Assembly: GCA_030630015.1 (NCBI GenBank)
Contig: DAOVNV010000176.1
Span: 1 to 5,120 of the forward strand
DNA: 5,120 nt
Direction: 5' to 3'
Source of the DNA: Desulfuromonadales bacterium
GTDB taxonomy: Bacteria > Desulfobacterota > Desulfuromonadia > Desulfuromonadales > BM103
The notes beneath the pieces were generated by a model. It was not told the origin of the DNA, made no database searches, and was given only the letters and a program-made list of their open reading frames with translations. The position numbers and the translations under genes were made by a program. Shown one piece after another: positions 1-5,120 of this stretch. The number at the start of each line of letters is the position of its first letter. The first letter of the stretch is position 1.

Positions 1-1388
1 AAATCCTCGATCAGCGCAAGGAAGGAACCGACCTTGGCTGCCGCAGCGCCTTTGAGGACGCCCTGATCGAGGGCCGCCTGACAGGCTGGCAGGAAGCCAC
101 CGGATGCTGCCTCGAGTTCGGCGATTTTGGCGACGGTCACGGCCCCGATACCGCGCGCCGGGACATTGATAATGCGCCTTGCGGATACCGAGTCGGAGGG
201 GTTGGCCAGCAGGCGCAGGTAAGCCAGGATGTCCTTGACCTCCATGCGCATGTAAAATTTGAGGCCGCCGAACATGGCGTAGGGGATGCGCTCGTTGCGC
301 AGGGCCTCCTCCAGTACACGCGACTGGGCGTTGGTCCGGTAGAACACGGCAATGCCCCGCAAATGACGGCCACTGCGCTTGAGCTTCGTAATCTCTTTGG
401 CGACAAAACCTGCTTCGTCCCGATCATCCGGCAAGGTTTCCAGGGTCACCTGGTCTCCTGCAGGATTCTCGGTCCAGAGCGTCTTTTCCTTGCGGCCGAC
501 GTTGTGAGCGACCACAGCTCCGGCCGCACTAAGAATCGTACTGGTTGAACGGTAATTCTGTTCCAGGCGAATGGTCACACAGCCAGGGTAATCCCTTTCA
601 AAGCCGAGAATGTTGCCGATCTCCGCGCCACGCCAGCGATAGATTGACTGGTCGTCGTCACCGACCACGCACAGGTTGCCATGACCGGAAGCCAGCAGGT
701 GGATCAAGCGGTACTGAATCTGGTTGGTATCCTGGAATTCATCGACCAGAACATACTGGAAGCGCTGTTGGTACTTGTCCAGAACATCGGGATGCTCCTC
801 GAGCAGTTTCACCGTAACCATCAGCAGGTCGCCGAAGTCGAGGGCATTGGCCTGCCGCAAACGCTCCTGGTAGAGCGCATACAATCGTGCAATCTGCTCG
901 GAAGAATAGTCATCGGTGGGATACTGGTCCGGCCAGACGGCCTGATTTTTGGCCCGGTCAATTGCCGTGGCCAGCGCCCGCGGCTTGAGGGTCTTTTCAT
1001 CGATGCCGACCTCTTTGAGCAGGGTCTTGAGCAGCCGTTCCTGGTCCTGGTCGTCATAAATGGTGAAATGCCTGGTAAACCCGAGCACATCGATCTCCTG
1101 ACGCAGGATCCGGACACAGGCTGAATGAAAGGTACTTACCCAGACCCTCTGATCGCTGCCCAGCAACTGTTCGAGACGCTCCTTCATCTCACCGGCAGCC
1201 TTGTTGGTAAAGGTGACGGCCAGGATGTTCCACGGCTGGACCCCGTATTCACGGATCAGCCAGGCGATACGATGGGTGAGCGCCCGGGTCTTGCCGGAAC
1301 CGGCTCCAGCCAGCAGCAGCAGCGGCCCGGCACCGTGCTGGATCGCCTTCTGCTGCATCGGATTGAGCTGTGCGAGCAGGTCAGTCAC
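1..1388 (-). CDS. uvrD: UvrD/PcrA-family superfamily 1A DNA helicase, N-terminal 462 residues (partial)
   Basis: ATP-dependent 3'-5' DNA helicase of the UvrD/PcrA/Rep group, which in known members unwinds DNA in nucleotide excision and mismatch repair and strips proteins from DNA. The frame is uninterrupted from the GTG at 1388 to the left edge. Visible SF1A motifs in order: Walker A GAGSGKT (residues 28-34), motif Ia TFTNKAA (59-65), STFHSACVRILR (85-96), Walker B/motif II VLVDEFQDTN (213-222), motif III VVGDDDQSIYRWRGA (241-255), motif IV RLEQNYRS (274-281), then the YRTNAQSR segment. Family members are about 650-750 residues, so roughly 200-280 C-terminal residues, including motifs V and VI and any Tudor-like tail, lie outside the window. 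The GTG start is chosen because GGAGG lies 9 bases upstream and the protein then begins at the usual distance before Walker A; the next choice is Met11. It overlaps the clc stop by 8 bases, implying co-transcription. UvrD and PcrA cannot be separated confidently from this half. Confidence 0.96.
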   Translation of the reverse strand, partial: MTDLLAQLNPMQQKAIQHGAGPLLLLAGAGSGKTRALTHRIAWLIREYGVQPWNILAVTFTNKAAGEMKERLEQLLGSDQRVWVSTFHSACVRILRQEIDVLGFTRHFTIYDDQDQERLLKTLLKEVGIDEKTLKPRALATAIDRAKNQAVWPDQYPTDDYSSEQIARLYALYQERLRQANALDFGDLLMVTVKLLEEHPDVLDKYQQRFQYVLVDEFQDTNQIQYRLIHLLASGHGNLCVVGDDDQSIYRWRGAEIGNILGFERDYPGCVTIRLEQNYRSTSTILSAAGAVVAHNVGRKEKTLWTENPAGDQVTLETLPDDRDEAGFVAKEITKLKRSGRHLRGIAVFYRTNAQSRVLEEALRNERIPYAMFGGLKFYMRMEVKDILAYLRLLANPSDSVSARRIINVPARGIGAVTVAKIAELEAASGGFLPACQAALDQGVLKGAAAAKVGSFLALIED

Positions 1389-3186
1389 GGTCCTGATCCT
1401 CCAGGGTCCTGGACATCAGAGCCCGGTTGTAGGCCGAGATCATATCCCGGCGGGAGATGATGCCGACCAGCTTGCGATGGTTTTCACGATCAACCACCGG
1501 CAGCTGCTCGATATTGCGATAACCGATCTTGCGCATCGCCTGATCAATATTTTCATCCTGATGAACGGTAATCACCTTGGCCGTCGCCAGTTCCTTGACC
1601 ACGACCAGGTCCATCAGGTCGGGCTCGAATACCACCCCCATAAAATCCTGAACTGAAATGATCCCGGTCAGTTCCCCCTCTCTGTTCACCAGGGGGAAAT
1701 TGGTGTGATGGGTCGTCTCCATAAAGCGGGTGAACTGGCCAAGGTTCATGTATTCGGGGATGGTTTCGACATCGCGAACCATGACTTCGCCTACCCTGAG
1801 GGCTTTCATGATGTTGCGTTCTTTACCGGCTTCGAGATCGATGCCAAGCCGGGACAGCTCCACCGTTTCAAGGCTGTCCTTCTTGAAATGCCGGGCCACG
1901 GCCGTGCCGATCACGCAGGCCAGCATAATCGGGATGATGACCTCGTAACTGTCGGTGATTTCGAATAACAGGAAGATAGCGGTCATCGGCGCATGGGTTG
2001 CCGCCGCCAGGAAAGCGCCCATCCCCACCAGGGCGTAAGCGCCGGGAGCAATCTGCATCGCAGGGAAGAACCGGGCTGCGACATGACCGAAAGCGCCGCC
2101 GGCCACGGCCCCCAGGTAAAGGCAGGGAGCAAACACGCCGCCGGGCAGGCCTGAGCCTAGGGTGATGGAGGTCGCCAGCGCCTTGATGAGGACCAGCGCC
2201 CCGAGCAGATACCAGGTCTGGCCGCCGAGCAGGACGTCGCTGATAAACTCATAACCGTTGCCGAACACCTGAGGGAAAATGACGCCGATCATGCCGACCA
2301 GCAATCCGCCCAAAAGCGGCTTGGTCAGGCGCGGCATACTGAGGGCGGAAAATCGATCCTTGATCTTGAAATGCGTATCGATGAACAGGGCAGCCAGAGC
2401 GCCGATCAAAAGACCGAGAAGAACGTAGAGCAGCAGCTCAAAGGGACTGTGGACCATGTAGGGTGGCGCATAGAGTTCCGATGTGTTGCCAAGCAACGCC
2501 CGCGAAACAACTGTCGCCATAACGCTGGAGATGACCAGCAAGGTAAAACTGGACAGTTCAAAGGCCGCCAGCAGGACAATCTCCTGAGCAAAGAACACCC
2601 CGGCAATCGGTGCATTGAAGGTCGCCGCCACCCCGGCTGCAGCCCCGCAGGCAACCAGCACCTTGAGCCGGTCGCCACTCATCTTGAAGAGTTGACCGAA
2701 CTGGGAGCCAATCGCGCCGCCGATCATGGCGATCGGGCCCTCCTGTCCCGCCGAGCCACCGGTTCCAAGCGTAATTGCTGCTCCGAACCCACGCGTGAAA
2801 ATCGGCCGCAGCCGAAGCTTTGCGCCCCTCAGATTGACCCGCTCGAGAAAGGCGGAGAAACCTCCCTTGAGGTCCTCACCGAACCAGCGCAGCAACGGGA
2901 TCACCAACAGACCGCCGATCACGGGAAACAGGATCACCACCAGGCGCTTCAAGCTCCACTCTTCCAGGGAAAAATCGAGCAGGTGTTCTGTTTGCGTAAA
3001 GACGCCCCAATGGATGAACTCGATCGTTTTGCGGAAGGCGTAGTTGCCCAACCCACCCAGCAGGCCGATGATCACAGCCAGAATGATCAGAAAGGTGTTT
3101 TCGCTGACCCGGAAGCTGATCTGCAGGCGGCCCAAGGAATGCCGGATACGCTCCACAAAAGCGTTATTTTTGAGGCCAAAAGTCAT
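1381..3186 (-). CDS. CLC-family anion channel/transporter with tandem CBS domains
   Basis: Complete 601-residue inner-membrane protein of the CLC chloride channel/H+-chloride antiporter family. The hydrophobic CLC core spans about residues 30-435. Family signatures: GTGGSAGQEGP (141-151), with the gating glutamate at Glu149 (E. coli ClcA Glu148 equivalent); the NAPIAGVFFAQE helix (191-202); and LGSGLPGGVFAP (343-354), the GxFxP anion-binding loop. Two CBS domains follow, at about 465-518 and 533-588. Each has a GIISxxD element (Ser511/Asp514 and Ser578/Asp581) of the (S/T)xxD type often used to bind adenine nucleotides. The first filter motif GSGIP appears replaced by KGGFS (107-111), and the position of ClcA Glu203 is Ile203, so coupled proton exchange is uncertain. 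The ATG at 3186 directly follows an in-frame TAA, so no upstream extension is possible; no good Shine-Dalgarno is visible. It overlaps the downstream helicase gene. Whether it is a channel or an exchanger, and the anion carried, cannot be read from sequence. Confidence 0.95.
   Translation of the reverse strand: MTFGLKNNAFVERIRHSLGRLQISFRVSENTFLIILAVIIGLLGGLGNYAFRKTIEFIHWGVFTQTEHLLDFSLEEWSLKRLVVILFPVIGGLLVIPLLRWFGEDLKGGFSAFLERVNLRGAKLRLRPIFTRGFGAAITLGTGGSAGQEGPIAMIGGAIGSQFGQLFKMSGDRLKVLVACGAAAGVAATFNAPIAGVFFAQEIVLLAAFELSSFTLLVISSVMATVVSRALLGNTSELYAPPYMVHSPFELLLYVLLGLLIGALAALFIDTHFKIKDRFSALSMPRLTKPLLGGLLVGMIGVIFPQVFGNGYEFISDVLLGGQTWYLLGALVLIKALATSITLGSGLPGGVFAPCLYLGAVAGGAFGHVAARFFPAMQIAPGAYALVGMGAFLAAATHAPMTAIFLLFEITDSYEVIIPIMLACVIGTAVARHFKKDSLETVELSRLGIDLEAGKERNIMKALRVGEVMVRDVETIPEYMNLGQFTRFMETTHHTNFPLVNREGELTGIISVQDFMGVVFEPDLMDLVVVKELATAKVITVHQDENIDQAMRKIGYRNIEQLPVVDRENHRKLVGIISRRDMISAYNRALMSRTLEDQDRD
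1398..1402 (-). promoter_or_regulatory. Shine-Dalgarno site of the helicase gene, inside the end of clc
   Basis: The minus strand reads GGAGG here, 9 bases before the helicase GTG (1386-1388). It lies within the Leu-Glu-Asp codons near the C-terminus of the CLC protein. A strong site at this spacing decides the GTG start and suggests that ribosomes finishing clc can reinitiate on the helicase frame. It is the clearest ribosome-binding site in the window. Confidence 0.8.
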
Positions 3187-3409
3187 TTATTTTCAATTGT
3201 ATAGTGGGAAACGGGAATGAATAATAAAACTTTCGCCGGTTGTCTGCAACCCGTATTCAACGTATTTTCCAAGATGATCTTGTTTCGAATTTCTGCTGGT
3301 GCAACAAGAAAACCAGAGGCTTTGTTAGCCGCAGATAAAATCTTAGAATCACCTACACGCCACCAATAATGAGACCATTTGTTCACATTTACAGTCGAGC
3401 TGAACGATG
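3187..3409. other. AT-rich intergenic region between hsdR and clc
   Basis: This 223-bp gap is about 39% GC by hand count (88 of 223), clearly lower than the genes on either side. It holds the candidate clc promoter and two small direct repeats: GGGAA at 3206-3210 and 3213-3217, and CGTATT at 3252-3257 and 3261-3266. I found no convincing strong terminator for hsdR; the only hairpin noted, GGCT-TTGTT-AGCC at 3318-3330, has a 4-bp stem and no adjoining T-run. No tRNA fragment or clear attachment-site repeat is visible. Confidence 0.6.
3221..3249 (-). promoter_or_regulatory. candidate sigma70-type promoter for clc and the helicase gene
   Basis: On the minus strand TTGCAG (3244-3249) is separated by exactly 17 bases from TATTAT (3221-3226), which matches TATAAT at five of six positions. 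The -35 matches TTGACA only in its first three bases. Transcription would begin near 3214, giving a leader of roughly 27 bases before the clc ATG. A short inverted repeat, GGTTG-TCTG-CAACC (3238-3251), covers the -35 and could be an operator half-site pair, or chance. Position in the AT-rich gap just upstream of an operon-like pair supports the call; base match alone is modest. Confidence 0.4.
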
Positions 3410-5120
3410 TCAATGTTTTGTTGAATAGACGCTCTGCCGTTGCCCCCAATATGATTCGAACACATGCTGGTAAATCGAGTCGCACTTCTTATCGTAAATA
3501 TCTTTCGAGTAAACCCTTGGCAGCTCGTCGAGGATATCTTGGATGGTGGCCTGTACCGCTGAACGGGTCGATTCCTTCTTCCGCCAATCAAGGACCAGTT
3601 TCTCCCGCTTGAGTGTTTCGAGCAGCTCGTGCGCAACCTTCTTGACCTTTTTACGTTCTTTCTCAGTCATATCAATCTCAGGCTTGGTCAACAGGTCAAA
3701 GATGGTCAGTTCCTCCTCAGAGAGTTCTTCGCGCATGTGGCGACGCTCTTCCTCGTTGAGGTCCTCGGCCATCTTGAGCAGTTCTTCGAAAATCGCTTCG
3801 ATGTTGGCTGCACCGCTGTTATAGGACTCGATGAGCTGTTGGAATTTTTCCAAGTAGTCCATTCGGGTCTTATTGAACATGACCATCATGCGAATCTTGT
3901 TCTCCAGGGCCGCCTTGATCTTCTCGAATTCGGTACGTTTGCGCCCCTCGTTGAAAAGCTCCCGCAGCTTATCAAAATCAACCTTGGAGATGTCGACGCG
4001 GCCATCCTTGGTGCCGTATTTCTCCTCGGCCTCCTTGATGACATACGGCTCAGCGCCGACCGACTGGTCGAGTAACTCCCCAACCTGTTCCATCACCTCA
4101 GAGATATCGACGTACGGGTCGAGGGAACGGATCTTCTCAGCGAGGACTATAAATAATTTACGCTTCGGGCCAAATTCATTGGCAGCGGGATCAGGCAGGA
4201 TCGCCTTAAATAGTCGGTTGACCCAATTCGTATGGTTTAAATAAGTTCGCTTCGACTCATCACTAATCAGAATCGCTTCCACAGCATCATCAAGGGCCTT
4301 GATCAGGACAAATCCATCCGCCTGTTGCAGCACGGCCATGTCGATGCCCAGACCTTTGCAGAAGACTTCCGTCTCGGCAATCTTCTTGCGCAACTGTTCC
4401 ACCAGGAAAGATTTCGCCTTAACCGGACACTCGCCTTCCTTCGTGTCTCCACCGATGCCCGAACCATAGATAGCAAGGGCTTTTTGCAGGTTGCGGAAGA
4501 CACCGACATAATCGACGATCAGTCCGTTGACCTTGTCCTTGAAGACGCGATTCGCTCGTGCGATGGTCTGCATCAGGGTGTGATTTCGCATCAACTTGTC
4601 GAGGTAGATTGTGTTGCAGCAAGGCACATCAAAGCCGGTGATCCACATGGCACAGACAAAGACAATCCGGAACGGGTCGTCCGTCTCCTTGAACTTCTTC
4701 TCCAAATCTTCCTTGATCAAGCGTTCGCGATGCGGCTTGAAGTCAATCCCCTTCTCTTTAAAGTGATCGAGTTCATTCTGGGCCTGCGACACAACCACAG
4801 CCATATCGGTCTCTTCCATGTAGGCGAGCTTCTCAGCCAGTCGTCCTTTCTTCAGGTCACTCTTGGCCGCAGTCAACTCATCCTTCAGATGAGCGATCTC
4901 CCGTTGCCAATGCATCTGCACTTTTTCATACATGCGCACGGCTGTCAGTTTGTCGATGGCGATAAACATCGCCTTGCCAAGCTGCTCGCGACCTATGAAG
5001 TGTCGGACCATGTCTTCAGCAATGGTCTCCAGACGTTCATCGCGAGTGATCAGGTGATACTCGCGGGCGAACTCCCGTTCCAGCTTGCGCTCCTGTGCCT
5101 CGTCGAGTTCCGCCTCTTCC
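3410..5120 (-). CDS. hsdR: type I restriction endonuclease R subunit (HsdR), C-terminal 569 residues (partial)
   Basis: Motor and nuclease subunit of a type I restriction-modification complex, which with HsdM and HsdS translocates and cuts unmodified DNA. The frame is open from the right edge to the TGA at 3410-3412; the fragment is 569 residues. It contains the second RecA-like helicase domain: motif IV region GKAMFIAIDKLTAVRMYE (about 48-65), motif V region RIVFVCAMWITGFDVP (151-166) and motif VI QTIARANRVF (184-193, with the expected arginines). The rest is the charged, helical C-terminal region typical of the HindI-like HsdR branch (DUF3387/T1RH-like C-terminal), ending near VFESYWGQRQSVYS, so the 3' end looks intact. 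The PD-(D/E)XK nuclease domain and Walker A/B motifs would be encoded to the right of the window; family members are usually about 1000 residues. The internal ATG at 5011 is not the real start because coding continues upstream of it. The hsdM and hsdS genes are not in the window. Confidence 0.95.
   Translation of the reverse strand, partial: EEAELDEAQERKLEREFAREYHLITRDERLETIAEDMVRHFIGREQLGKAMFIAIDKLTAVRMYEKVQMHWQREIAHLKDELTAAKSDLKKGRLAEKLAYMEETDMAVVVSQAQNELDHFKEKGIDFKPHRERLIKEDLEKKFKETDDPFRIVFVCAMWITGFDVPCCNTIYLDKLMRNHTLMQTIARANRVFKDKVNGLIVDYVGVFRNLQKALAIYGSGIGGDTKEGECPVKAKSFLVEQLRKKIAETEVFCKGLGIDMAVLQQADGFVLIKALDDAVEAILISDESKRTYLNHTNWVNRLFKAILPDPAANEFGPKRKLFIVLAEKIRSLDPYVDISEVMEQVGELLDQSVGAEPYVIKEAEEKYGTKDGRVDISKVDFDKLRELFNEGRKRTEFEKIKAALENKIRMMVMFNKTRMDYLEKFQQLIESYNSGAANIEAIFEELLKMAEDLNEEERRHMREELSEEELTIFDLLTKPEIDMTEKERKKVKKVAHELLETLKREKLVLDWRKKESTRSAVQATIQDILDELPRVYSKDIYDKKCDSIYQHVFESYWGQRQSVYSTKH

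Noticed and set aside
681..1124. Plus-strand 147-codon reading frame opposite the helicase gene
   Set aside because: It is antisense to conserved helicase motifs and has no recognisable domain of its own.
1311..1323. Short CAG/CTG trinucleotide run in the helicase gene
   Set aside because: It encodes Leu23-Leu26 just before Walker A, where a hydrophobic strand is expected; about four repeats is ordinary codon use rather than a phase-variable tract.
2371..3204. Plus-strand 277-codon reading frame opposite clc
   Set aside because: It is antisense to a well-supported CLC gene. The translation is rich in Gln, Arg, His and Pro with no domain, as expected for the complement of a membrane protein gene with GC-biased third positions.
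3318..3330. Possible rho-independent terminator for hsdR (GGCT-TTGTT-AGCC)
   Set aside because: The stem is only 4 bp, and on the minus strand the T-run is interrupted and separated from the stem, so it is too weak to call.
3183..3485. Minus-strand 100-codon reading frame spanning the gap between hsdR and clc
   Set aside because: Its first third lies out of frame in the hsdR 3' end, it runs 4 bases into the clc start, it has no recognisable domain, and its AT-rich composition does not look coding. A decayed gene fragment cannot be excluded.
3629..4075. Plus-strand 148-codon reading frame opposite hsdR
   Set aside because: It is the antisense shadow of the HsdR C-terminal domain; its Leu/Phe-rich translation mirrors the Glu/Lys-rich coding strand.

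Overview
This window has three protein genes, all on the minus strand. In transcription order (right to left) they are: the 3' part of a type I restriction endonuclease gene (hsdR, 3410-5120, runs off the right edge); a 223-bp AT-rich gap (3187-3409); a complete CLC-type anion channel/transporter gene with two C-terminal CBS domains (1381-3186); and the 5' part of a UvrD/PcrA-family DNA helicase gene (1-1388, runs off the left edge). I see no RNA gene, CRISPR array, transposase or integrase, and no supported gene on the plus strand. The long plus-strand reading frames are antisense shadows.

The genes have typical Gram-negative bacterial structure, and their codons favour G or C at third positions. 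The helicase motifs and CLC-CBS layout recall Desulfuromonas/Geobacter-like Desulfobacterota. That placement rests on remembered resemblance and is only an inference.

The clc and helicase genes overlap by 8 bases. The helicase GTG start, with a good Shine-Dalgarno inside the last clc codons, lies just ahead of the clc stop codon, so the two are very likely one transcript with coupled translation. A plausible sigma70-type promoter for this pair lies in the AT-rich gap. The hsdR gene belongs to a restriction-modification locus whose modification and specificity genes and nuclease domain lie outside the window. The gap between hsdR and clc has clearly lower GC (about 39%, counted by hand) than the flanking genes and may be the edge of an acquired defence locus.

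I found no clearly new system. The best leads are the CLC protein, which lacks the usual first selectivity-filter motif and the internal proton-pathway glutamate while keeping the gating glutamate, and the overlapping pairing of an ion channel with a DNA repair helicase.
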